The notes under the pieces: generated by a model
Told to the model about the DNA's origin: nothing
The model's database searches: none
Seen by the model: only the letters and a program-made list of their open reading frames with translations
Part shown: positions 52,997 to 60,854 of the stretch, one piece after another
Layout: each line of letters starts with the position of its first letter
Position numbering within the stretch: position 1 is the stretch's first letter
Program-made: the position numbers and the translations under genes
Assembly (NCBI RefSeq): GCF_900105535.1
Contig: NZ_LT629779.1
Coordinates: 4,278,001 to 4,342,000, forward strand
Direction of reading: 5' to 3'
Length of the DNA stretch: 64,000 nt
DNA from: Pseudarthrobacter equi
GTDB lineage: Bacteria > Actinomycetota > Actinomycetes > Actinomycetales > Micrococcaceae

Positions 52997-54208
52997 ATGG
53001 TCAAATGGTGGTTCAGGAGAGTGGACAGGAAATCCGACCAATACGGGGGACATGTGGCAGCCAAACCGGGCACCGGCCAGGTCAGCACGGCTGCCGCGTC
53101 CCCGGCACCATCGCGGGCGGGAAGGGTGCACCTGCCTTCGGGCAACCGGCGCTCCAACACCCGGCTCGCCGTGGTCGCCGCAGCCGTAACGCTGGCGCTG
53201 GTTGGCGGTTTCTTCCTATGGCGTTTCGTTGCGGAGGCGGGCATGGCAGAGCAACCGTGGTTTTCGGGATATGCGGACGTGACGGTTGACCCGCCGTACG
53301 ACTTAGCCGGGACCGGCCTGCCGGACAGCCGTAACGTCACGCTGGCCTTCGTCGTCGCTGATTCCTCGCAGCCGTGCGCTCCCAGCTGGGGCAATGCCTA
53401 CAGCCTCGATGCTGCCAGGGACGCGCTCAACCTTGAGCAACGGATCTCCGCCCTGAAGTCCAACGGCGGCGCCATTGCGGTTTCCTTTGGCGGCTCGGTT
53501 AACACTGAGCTTGCCGTCGCATGCCAGGACCCGGTCCAGCTGCAGGCTGCTTACCGCTCAGTGGTGGAGCGCTACTCCCCCTCCACCATCGATTTCGACA
53601 TCGAGGGCGATGCGCTGCTTAACGGCCCGGCCGGGGAACGGCGGGCAGCGGCGGTGGCCGCCCTTCAAAAGGAAAAGGACGGGTGGGGCGGCGGACTGGA
53701 CGTGTGGCTCACGCTCCCCGCGTCACCACGTGGGTTGACCGACGACGGCATTGCCGTGGTGGACCAGATGCTGGCCGCCGGAGTCGACCTTGCCGGCGTC
53801 AACATCATGACCATGAACTACGGGTCCAGCCGCGGGTCCTCGCAGAGCATGCTGGACGCGGCGGTGGCGGCCGCCGGTTCCACCCACGACCAGCTGAGCC
53901 TCAGCTACCAACGGGTGGGGACCAGCCTCAGCAGCCAGGAGATCTGGTCGAAGATGGGCCTGACCCCGATGATCGGCGTCAATGACCTGCCCGGCGAAGT
54001 CTTCGGGCTGGATGCGGCCAGTGGCCTGAACTCGTTTGCCGTCCAAAAGGGTATCCAAAGGGTGTCCATGTGGTCGCTCAACAGGGACCGGGAGTGCACA
54101 ACCGCCGCCGCCGATGGCCAGGCGAGCCACGTGTGCAGCGGAGTCCAGCAGGAGCCCGGCCAGTTCGCCAGGACCCTCGCCGCAGGTTTTGAGGGCAAGC
54201 TGCGCTGA
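52997..54208 (+). CDS. Membrane-anchored GH18-like glycosidase
   Basis: 403 residues. A cytoplasmic head of about 57 residues, one membrane helix (LAVVAAAVTLALVGGFF region), then an extracellular GH18-type barrel. The catalytic DxDxE pattern is present in STIDFDIEGD; VNIMTMNYG is another GH18 strand. It would cut beta-1,4- or beta-1,6-linked GlcNAc polymers, so it may trim, release or recycle the polysaccharide made next door. The ATG at 52997 has AGGG upstream; the open frame continues further 5' without support. Divergent from the deacetylase operon. Confidence 0.85.
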   Translation: MVKWWFRRVDRKSDQYGGHVAAKPGTGQVSTAAASPAPSRAGRVHLPSGNRRSNTRLAVVAAAVTLALVGGFFLWRFVAEAGMAEQPWFSGYADVTVDPPYDLAGTGLPDSRNVTLAFVVADSSQPCAPSWGNAYSLDAARDALNLEQRISALKSNGGAIAVSFGGSVNTELAVACQDPVQLQAAYRSVVERYSPSTIDFDIEGDALLNGPAGERRAAAVAALQKEKDGWGGGLDVWLTLPASPRGLTDDGIAVVDQMLAAGVDLAGVNIMTMNYGSSRGSSQSMLDAAVAAAGSTHDQLSLSYQRVGTSLSSQEIWSKMGLTPMIGVNDLPGEVFGLDAASGLNSFAVQKGIQRVSMWSLNRDRECTTAAADGQASHVCSGVQQEPGQFARTLAAGFEGKLR

Positions 54209-54245
54209 CGCGATGGCGGACTGCCTGCCGGAGTAACCTGCCGGG

Positions 54246-55106
54246 TCAGCGGACCTGGCTGGTGGTGACAATGTCGAGCCACGGCCCTTCCGGCACCTGG
54301 TCCCTGGTTACGAATTGCCAGTCCACGGTGTCCGATTCGCCGTTAATGTCTTCAAAACCCAGGCACGCGTTCAGCGCCGGAGAAACGTCCATTCCAGCGC
54401 CGTTGAATTCCTTATTGGCCGGGCGGGCATCATTGGATCCAAAAACATACTCTTTGTCATGGTACTGGCCGGGACCTGCGTCCTGGATCTGGCCGTAGCA
54501 TTCCTGGTTTCCCTTGCGGATCCGGACCCATTGGTTCTTCATATAGCTGAATGATTTGTCCTGCTCACGGCCCGCATATGCGGAATCCTTGGCCCAGGGA
54601 ATGACGCTGGCCCGTTCTGCGAATGCCTTGCTGTCGTTGACGTCGTCGTAGGGCAGGTCGAGGTAGAAGGGGTTTTCCTTGGGTGTCATGCCGGTGGGCA
54701 TGTAGCGGTTGGCTTCCGTCCGCTGCTCCGTCTCGCAGGTTCCTGATTTCATCACCCCGTCGCAACCGCCGTAGTTCTGCATCCAGCCGGAGTCGTAGGT
54801 GGACATGACCTGGCTGCCGTCGTCGGCTTTGGGATCGAAAAGTTCACCCACCCAAAATGTGGTGGCCACGATGTTGGTGTGCCACGGATAACCGCCCTCC
54901 CCGGAGGAGGAGTTTCCTCCGTCCGGCGGGGCAGGAGGTGAGGAACAACCCGCAGCGATGAGCGCCACCGAGGAAAGGGCGGCGGCGAAGCCCCACCGCA
55001 CCCGCATGCTGTGCCGAATCCGCCACGCGCGCGATCCCGTTGGTGCAAGGAGATAATTTGGCGCTGCCGCTCTTTTCAACCCGGACTCCTTCGTATGCCG
55101 TGACAC
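54246..55106 (-). CDS. Exported lipoprotein with DPBB-like domain (paralog of 46815 gene)
   Basis: 286 residues. The GTG at 55106 is preferred because AAGGA sits 7 bases upstream; this gives a 33-residue basic leader before a signal sequence with the lipobox LIAAGCSS. A start at 55007 would give a normal-length signal. The mature domain matches the protein at 46815 throughout (NPFYLDLPYDD, FSYMKNQWV, CYGQIQDAGPG, AGMDVSPALNACLGF). Probably a cell-surface glycan-binding or remodelling protein. It lies after the terminator of the dehydrogenase-epimerase operon and so is likely transcribed separately. Confidence 0.75.
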   Translation of the reverse strand: MSRHTKESGLKRAAAPNYLLAPTGSRAWRIRHSMRVRWGFAAALSSVALIAAGCSSPPAPPDGGNSSSGEGGYPWHTNIVATTFWVGELFDPKADDGSQVMSTYDSGWMQNYGGCDGVMKSGTCETEQRTEANRYMPTGMTPKENPFYLDLPYDDVNDSKAFAERASVIPWAKDSAYAGREQDKSFSYMKNQWVRIRKGNQECYGQIQDAGPGQYHDKEYVFGSNDARPANKEFNGAGMDVSPALNACLGFEDINGESDTVDWQFVTRDQVPEGPWLDIVTTSQVR

Positions 55107-55210
55107 TTTATTTTCCTTGATATCCGGTGGCATCGGCGAGGGAAATGCGCACATTGACAGCCAATTCATAGCTTTCCGGATCTTTACGGCATTCTTTGGA
55201 AATTCGCAGC

Positions 55211-55252
55211 CCAATGACCGGGCCGGGAAATTAATCCCGGCCCGGTCATTGG
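55211..55252 (-). terminator. Terminator of the dehydrogenase-epimerase operon
   Basis: A perfect 18-bp stem (55211-55228 with 55235-55252) with a 6-nt AT loop, 29 bp after the epimerase stop codon. Confidence 0.85.
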
Positions 55253-55280
55253 AGTATCGGATTTGCCGGACCTTCGGCCC

Positions 55281-56285
55281 TCAGGAGGCGAGAATGACCT
55301 TCCACCGTGAAGCGTCCGCCGTGTTCGACGTCCGGTTGTCGGCGGCGACGTTGGTGATGATCTGGTCCACCGTGGTCTTCGGGTCGAAGCCCACCAGGCC
55401 AAAGGCCTTGGTGTTGTCCGGCACCCGCCGTCGCATGTCCTCGTAGCCTTCGGAATAAGCCTGCTCGTAAGGCACCAGTGTGATGGGGCTGTCGCTTCCC
55501 ACGAGTTCCACGATCCGCTCCGCGAGGGCGAGGATGGAGATCTCGTGGTTGCCGCCGAGGTTGTAGGCGTTGCCGTACGCGCGCTCGTCCTCGGAGATCC
55601 GCGTGATGGCGGGAACGATGTCACCCACATAGGAGAAGCAGCGTGTCTGGTGCCCGTCTCCGTAGACGGTCAATGGTTCGCCCGCGAGCGCCTGGCGCAC
55701 CAGGCGCGGTACCACCATTCCGTAGCGTCCGGTCTGGCGGGGACCCACGGTGTTGAAGAGCCGGACAATAGCCACCCGCAGCCCGAACTGCCGCCAGTAG
55801 GCGTGGGCGAAGGCTTCGTCGATGCCCTTGGCCGCAGCGTACGTCCAGCGCGATTTCAGGGCCGAGCCCAGGATCCGGTCCGATTCCTCTGAAAGGCTGT
55901 CCGAGGTGTTCTTGCCGTAGATCTCGCTGGTGGATGCCAGCAGGAGGCTGGCACCTGCTTCAAGGACGGAGTCCAGGACCACTTCCGTGCCGTGGATGTT
56001 GGTGCGCAGGCTTTCCAGCGGGTGGTCAACGATCAGGTTGACGCCTACCGCGGCGGCCAGGTGGAACACCCGGTCCGCCCCCGCGACGGCCTTGTCCACG
56101 GCAGCCCGGTCAAGGATGCTGCCTTCGATGAAACGGAACTTGCGGTGCCCGATGACGCCCTTGAGGTTCTCAAGCCGGCCGGTGGACAGGTCATCCAGGA
56201 CAATTACCTCGTCCCCCGCTGCCAGGAGGTGTTCCACGAGGTGGCTCCCGATGAATCCGGCACCGCCGGTAATTGCTGTTCTCAT
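55281..56285 (-). CDS. NAD-dependent epimerase/dehydratase (extended SDR, nucleotide-sugar)
   Basis: 334 residues. N-terminal ITGGAGFIGSHL for NAD binding, STSEIYG, and catalytic YAAAK (about residue 150-154). It is closest in style to UDP-glucuronate decarboxylase/epimerase-like enzymes (RLFNTVGPRQTGRYGMVVPR). Start is the ATG at 56285 with AGGA upstream. It follows the UDP-sugar dehydrogenase gene by 29 bp, so it probably modifies the UDP-uronic acid that enzyme makes. Confidence 0.9.
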   Translation of the reverse strand: MRTAITGGAGFIGSHLVEHLLAAGDEVIVLDDLSTGRLENLKGVIGHRKFRFIEGSILDRAAVDKAVAGADRVFHLAAAVGVNLIVDHPLESLRTNIHGTEVVLDSVLEAGASLLLASTSEIYGKNTSDSLSEESDRILGSALKSRWTYAAAKGIDEAFAHAYWRQFGLRVAIVRLFNTVGPRQTGRYGMVVPRLVRQALAGEPLTVYGDGHQTRCFSYVGDIVPAITRISEDERAYGNAYNLGGNHEISILALAERIVELVGSDSPITLVPYEQAYSEGYEDMRRRVPDNTKAFGLVGFDPKTTVDQIITNVAADNRTSNTADASRWKVILAS

Positions 56286-56314
56286 GCTTCCTGCTTCCAA
56301 ATGGAGTGGTGTGG

Positions 56315-57700
56315 TCAGAGCCTGGTGACGTTGTCTGCCTTGGGCAGCCGGTAGGTGGTGTCCAGCACTGCAGCGGCGTTCTCCAGCCAGTCAAGGTCCG
56401 TCTGGCTGTGCCTGGTGTGCAGGATCACGAGGTCCGCTTCCCACAGTTGGGGTGCGGGATTGGAGATCAGCGTCCCGCCCCTGCCGTCCGGCGCGGTGAG
56501 GCACCACGGATCCGAGTAGGCCACCTCGGCGCCGTCCGCGATGAGTTCGGCGATGATCTCTAGGGCCGGGGATTCCCTGAGGTCCTCGACATCGGGCTTG
56601 TAGGCCACGCCCACCACCATCACCCGTGCGCCGGCCAGGCCGTGGTTCCGCTCGGAGAGGATCCGCCGCGCCTTCTCCACTACCTGGTGCGGCCTGCCCG
56701 CGATCCCGATCATTGCCTGCTCGATCACCGGCGCCGTGATGCGGGCCTTGCGCAGCTGCCAGAGCAGGTAGTGCGGGTCGCAGGGAATGCAGTGTCCGCC
56801 GACTCCCGGGCCGGGGGTGAACGGCATGAACCCGTACGGTTTGGTGGCGGCAGCGTTGATCACGTCCATCACTTCCATGTCCAGCTCGTGGCAGATCTGG
56901 GCAAACTCGTTGGCCAGGGCAATGTTGACCGCCCGGAACGTGTTTTCCACGAGCTTGGTCATCTCCGCGGCGTCCGCGGACGGGACCACGTGAACCAGCT
57001 TGGTGCTGGCGCTGAGCAGCCGTTCCGCTGCCTCACCACAGGCTGCGGTGACACCGCCCACCACGCGGGGTACGTCCTCGTGGGAGAAGGAGTCGACGCC
57101 GGGATTGATGCGTTCCGGTGAGAACGCCACGTACACGTCGCGTCCCGGGATGAGTCCTTTGGCGGCGAGGGGCATCGCCAGCAGGTCCCGTGTGGTGCCC
57201 ACGTAGGTGGTGGAGGTCAGCATCAGCAGCTGCCCCGGCACCGCGTATTCCACCACCGAGGCACACGCTGCGCGCAGGATGCCGAGGTCGGGAACAAGGT
57301 ACGCGTCCACGGGAGTGGGAACACAGACCACCACGGCGGCAGCGTGGGCCAGCAGCGAGAGGTCGCTGGTCAGCATGAATGAGGGGTCCAGCAGCGCGGT
57401 CTTCAGCCGCTCCTTGTCCGAGTCCAGCAGGTCCGCCTGCTGTTCGCGGATCACTGCCAGCCGCCGCTCCGAGACGTCGAGCCCGAGGACCCGCCGCCCG
57501 GAGGCGTTGATGGCCAGGGCGGTGGGCAGTCCCACGTAGCCCAGGCCGACGATTGCGACGTCGAAAGTGAACACCTGGTCCTGGGCGGGAATTGCCCGCG
57601 CGGCGGTGCCCTCAGTCCACTCCACTGCCTCAGCCGGCAGGGAATGGGATTCAACGGCGACCTGTTTCTTGAGGGTTTTTACCTTCGTGTTCGGTGCCAT
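56315..57700 (-). CDS. wecC: UDP-sugar 6-dehydrogenase (UDP-GlcNAc/ManNAc dehydrogenase type)
   Basis: 461 residues. Rossmann motif GLGYVGLPTALA (about 51-62), the SPERINPG segment, and the catalytic Cys in GVGGHCIPCDP of the UDP-glucose/UDP-ManNAc dehydrogenase superfamily. It oxidises a UDP-sugar C6 to a uronate. GGGAGG lies 8 bases before the ATG. A short open frame ends 2 bp upstream. The 472-bp upstream region carries copy A of the 23-bp element. WecC is a subfamily guess; UDP-GlcNAc 6-dehydrogenase is also possible. Confidence 0.9.
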   Translation of the reverse strand: MAPNTKVKTLKKQVAVESHSLPAEAVEWTEGTAARAIPAQDQVFTFDVAIVGLGYVGLPTALAINASGRRVLGLDVSERRLAVIREQQADLLDSDKERLKTALLDPSFMLTSDLSLLAHAAAVVVCVPTPVDAYLVPDLGILRAACASVVEYAVPGQLLMLTSTTYVGTTRDLLAMPLAAKGLIPGRDVYVAFSPERINPGVDSFSHEDVPRVVGGVTAACGEAAERLLSASTKLVHVVPSADAAEMTKLVENTFRAVNIALANEFAQICHELDMEVMDVINAAATKPYGFMPFTPGPGVGGHCIPCDPHYLLWQLRKARITAPVIEQAMIGIAGRPHQVVEKARRILSERNHGLAGARVMVVGVAYKPDVEDLRESPALEIIAELIADGAEVAYSDPWCLTAPDGRGGTLISNPAPQLWEADLVILHTRHSQTDLDWLENAAAVLDTTYRLPKADNVTRL

Positions 57701-57702
57701 GG

Positions 57703-57915
57703 TCAGTCGACCTCCCGGTGCATTTTGTCTCCAGAGTGAATAAAAGCCGGCGGCGAGAAGGTGTGTGCCCGGGTCTCAGGTGGCACGTCGCCCTTCACCG
57801 CCGGCCCGTTTTGGGGGGTCCCCGCCAATGGCGGGAGACCTGTCGCATCGGAACTGCCTTCCGGCCGGACTGCCATCAGGCTGTCCCCCGCAAAGGAAAT
57901 CTTCCTGCGCTTCAT
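57703..57915 (-). CDS. Possible small leader protein upstream of wecC, 70 aa
   Basis: MKRRKISFAGDSLMAVRPEG opens a basic then Pro/Gly-rich chain whose stop is 2 bp before the wecC start, which would couple translation. A GGGGAAG tract lies about 12 bases upstream of the ATG. Third-position GC is lower than in neighbours, so it may be chance. Confidence 0.3.
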   Translation of the reverse strand: MKRRKISFAGDSLMAVRPEGSSDATGLPPLAGTPQNGPAVKGDVPPETRAHTFSPPAFIHSGDKMHREVD

Positions 57916-58172
57916 GTCGAGGCCCACTTCCCCTCGTGCTGGCGGTTGCCAACAAGACGAGGGTATTAATCAAGTCCTTTGCCCGGCGCGAGTGTGGTGT
58001 ACCCGTCTTTGACCCCGCCCGCCGCACCCGGCGGTGAGACTACGTGGCTTGGGGCTGCCCACCACTCGTATTGGTACTCGGTAGGGCGGGTGCCCCCGGA
58101 ATGCCCGGAATTCCGCGGAAGCAACACCGAAAACCAGCGCGGCAGCAGGCGCTGGTTAACGAAAAAGGCTGG
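57916..58172. promoter_or_regulatory. Control region of the wecC-epimerase operon
   Basis: No further gene seen. It contains copy A of the shared element and, at 58063-58082, ACTCGTATTGGTACTCGG with two ACTCG repeats 12 bp apart. Confidence 0.5.
57989..58011. promoter_or_regulatory. Shared 23-bp element, copy A (upstream of wecC)
   Basis: CGAGT-N5-GTACCCGTCTTTG on the plus strand, matching copy B at 52873-52895 in sequence and spacing; it lies about 290 bp upstream of wecC and about 75 bp upstream of the small leader frame. Confidence 0.65.
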
Positions 58173-60854
58173 TTAGGCGGTGTGGTCGCCGCCGTGATCG
58201 CCGCTGATCAGCTTTTCGCGGTCGCTGATTCCGAGCTTGGCGAACATCCGGTACAGGTGGCCTTCCACCGTCCGGAGGGAGAGTCCGAGGCTGAGCGCGA
58301 TGTCCCTGTTGCTTGAACCCGTCTGTACCAGGGCAACGATTTCCTGTTCCCGCCGCGTCAGCTTTGACAGGTCCGGCATCCCCTGGCCTGTGGCCACTGG
58401 AGCCTTCCCCAGCGCCGCGGTGCGCCGTTTTAGGAGCCGCTGTGCTTCCAGCTGGCGGGACTTGTCTCCGCGGCTCTCGAGGATCCTGAGCGCATGGCCG
58501 GCGTAGTCCGCTGCTGCGAGCTCCAACCCCTCCCTGGCCGCAGCCTCGCTCAGGGCAATGAGTCCTGCGGCATCCTTGGCGTCCAGGGCCTGGCTGTAGC
58601 TGAAGGCGAACTCGGCGGTGCGGCCTTCGCTGGTTTCTGCCAGGGATTTCAGGCGGCGCACCACGGAGAGGTCCCCGGCCCGAAGGACGAGGACGAGGAT
58701 ATCGATCTCCGGCCCCACTGCCCCGTTGGCTGCCGCGGTGTCCGCGAGGGACATCAGCCGGGACAGCGTGGGGCGCAGCCCCACCTGCTGGACCTTGGCC
58801 ATGGCGGCGTGGGCCCGGCCCAACAGGGATGATTCCATCCCGTCCCGGGCCAGCGACTCATGCTCCAGCGTGTAGGAGGACGCGACGTCCCGGAACTTCA
58901 GCAGGGACGCAGCGTAGGCGGCGGCAGCGACGGCGTCGGGCAGGTCGCTTTGCAGGTCCGACACCCGGAGCATGCTCACCGCCTGGCGGAGGCACGGCAG
59001 CGCGGCCCCCAGGTTGCCGCGGCGCAGGTCCACGCTGCCCGCGCTGAAATGCAGCGCACCGCCGTCGTAGATCAGCGAGTTGGGCGCCAGGGACACGTGG
59101 TTCCGGAGGTACTCCTCAAGCACTGCGAACTCACCGGCATGGAGCAGGGCAAGAATGTAGCGGCGCATGAAGAACCCGGTGTGCTGCAGGCCCCAGTAGC
59201 CGGCAGCATCGAGGATGTCCTTGACGTCGGCCAGAACCTGCAGGGCCGAGAGGGGCTTGCCGGTGACGGCCATCGATTCAGCCAGCAGCGTTCCTGCGAG
59301 CAGCCGGGTTTCACCGTCCCCGCCCTGTTGCCAGATGTGCCGCAGCTCGCGTTCCGTTTCCACGTGGCGGCCCTCCGCCTGCATTCCCTCCAGGACCAGC
59401 AGCCGGCTTCCCAGGCGTCCCAGTTCAAGCTCCTGCGCCTCGATTCCCCGGGCGGATTCAGCGATCCGGGCCAGGGCAGCCTCCCATTCGTACGCCGCTT
59501 GCTTTACCGCGTTGGGGCCCGCCCCCTGGCGCCTGGCGAGTTGCGCGGCAAGCATGGACACCTGCCGCAGGGTGGCAGGATGGTTGGTCCTTTCGACGAT
59601 CCCGCTGATTTCCCAGGCCGTTCCCCGGATATCCCCCCGGTACCACTTGGCGCGGGCCACCTCCACCCGGGCCGCGAGCTTGAGCGCCGGGTCCTTGATG
59701 GCTCCGGCTACCCGTTCGACGTAGCTGGGGATGAAGAGCCGGTTGGCCAGCTGCGCGGCCTCCAGGATCTCGGTGTCCGGGATCCTGGCACCGGCTTCGA
59801 GCCCCCAGGACACATAACGGAGCAGGCCGTCCATGGTCTGCGGGCGGTTTTCAAGGAGCTGCAGGATGCGCTGGCGGATCCGCAGGCTGCGGGCGGCCGG
59901 TACAATCTGCCGGAGTACTTCGCCCACCAGCGGCTGGACCAGGCGGACATGCTGCTCGGCATCGGAATCGATGGTAATCAGCCGCATTTCCTGCAATTCG
60001 TCCACGGCGTAGTGGTCGCTGGCCTGCCGCAGCACATCCAGGGGCAGGGGTTCGGCCAGGGCGACGGTGTCCAGGGCCTCACGCTGCAGATGGTCCAGGT
60101 GCACGATCTGGTTCCGGACCAAATCCAGGAGCCGCAGGCTGTTGCCGCGCAGCTCGGAGGTCAGCATCCATGCCCCGTTCCGGTTGACCAGCTGGCCGGC
60201 GGACCTGGCATTGCCGATGAGTTCCAGCAGGAACATCGGGTTTCCGCCGGAGGCCCTGCGGAGCACCGCACCTGCGCTGGGGACCACGGGTGCGCCCAGC
60301 ACCTGGGCGCACAGCTGATCGACGTCCTGTCCGTTCAGGGGCTGCAGGTCGAAGCGGTCCAGCAATCCTTCGGACCACATCGAAAAGATTTCGCCGGGCG
60401 GCGCCGGATGGGGGCGGCAGATGAAGATCACCTTAGCCACTTCGGCCGCCGTGAGCTGGGCCAGGACGGCGACGCTTCCCTCGTCGAGGTGCTGGGCATC
60501 CTCCACCACCAGGACGGCAGGCACCGATTCCCGTTCCCTCGCTGGGTTCAGGGCGGCGGTCACGGCCTTCATCACGGACAGCGGCTCATTGATCTGGCCA
60601 GGCGTCAGCGAGGTGATCAGTGGTGCAAGGGCGGCGAACGGGACTCCGGCCAGCGTGGCCCCGGCGAACACCCTGAAGGGCCGCACGCGCTGGCCCAGTT
60701 CCTGGATCACCGCGTTGACCAGTGCCGTCTTGCCCAGCCCGGCATCACCCAGCAGGAGGATGCCGGGCCCGTTGCGGTCCAGCAGGCAGTCCGCGACGGC
60801 GGCCAGGATGCCCGAGCGCCCAACGAGCGTTTCGCTTGCCAGTACCTCGGTCAT
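58173..60854 (-). CDS. Large LuxR-family ATPase regulator (LAL/MalT-like), second of tandem pair
   Basis: 893 residues. Intact Walker A GDAGLGKT (36-43) and Walker B-like VLVVEDAQHLDE; long helical middle; C-terminal LuxR HTH (LTRREQEIVALVQTGSSNRDIALSLGL region). Its ATG overlaps the stop of the upstream paralog (ATGA), so both are co-translated and may form a mixed oligomer. Located directly upstream of the wecC operon, same direction. Confidence 0.93.
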   Translation of the reverse strand: MTEVLASETLVGRSGILAAVADCLLDRNGPGILLLGDAGLGKTALVNAVIQELGQRVRPFRVFAGATLAGVPFAALAPLITSLTPGQINEPLSVMKAVTAALNPARERESVPAVLVVEDAQHLDEGSVAVLAQLTAAEVAKVIFICRPHPAPPGEIFSMWSEGLLDRFDLQPLNGQDVDQLCAQVLGAPVVPSAGAVLRRASGGNPMFLLELIGNARSAGQLVNRNGAWMLTSELRGNSLRLLDLVRNQIVHLDHLQREALDTVALAEPLPLDVLRQASDHYAVDELQEMRLITIDSDAEQHVRLVQPLVGEVLRQIVPAARSLRIRQRILQLLENRPQTMDGLLRYVSWGLEAGARIPDTEILEAAQLANRLFIPSYVERVAGAIKDPALKLAARVEVARAKWYRGDIRGTAWEISGIVERTNHPATLRQVSMLAAQLARRQGAGPNAVKQAAYEWEAALARIAESARGIEAQELELGRLGSRLLVLEGMQAEGRHVETERELRHIWQQGGDGETRLLAGTLLAESMAVTGKPLSALQVLADVKDILDAAGYWGLQHTGFFMRRYILALLHAGEFAVLEEYLRNHVSLAPNSLIYDGGALHFSAGSVDLRRGNLGAALPCLRQAVSMLRVSDLQSDLPDAVAAAAYAASLLKFRDVASSYTLEHESLARDGMESSLLGRAHAAMAKVQQVGLRPTLSRLMSLADTAAANGAVGPEIDILVLVLRAGDLSVVRRLKSLAETSEGRTAEFAFSYSQALDAKDAAGLIALSEAAAREGLELAAADYAGHALRILESRGDKSRQLEAQRLLKRRTAALGKAPVATGQGMPDLSKLTRREQEIVALVQTGSSNRDIALSLGLSLRTVEGHLYRMFAKLGISDREKLISGDHGGDHTA

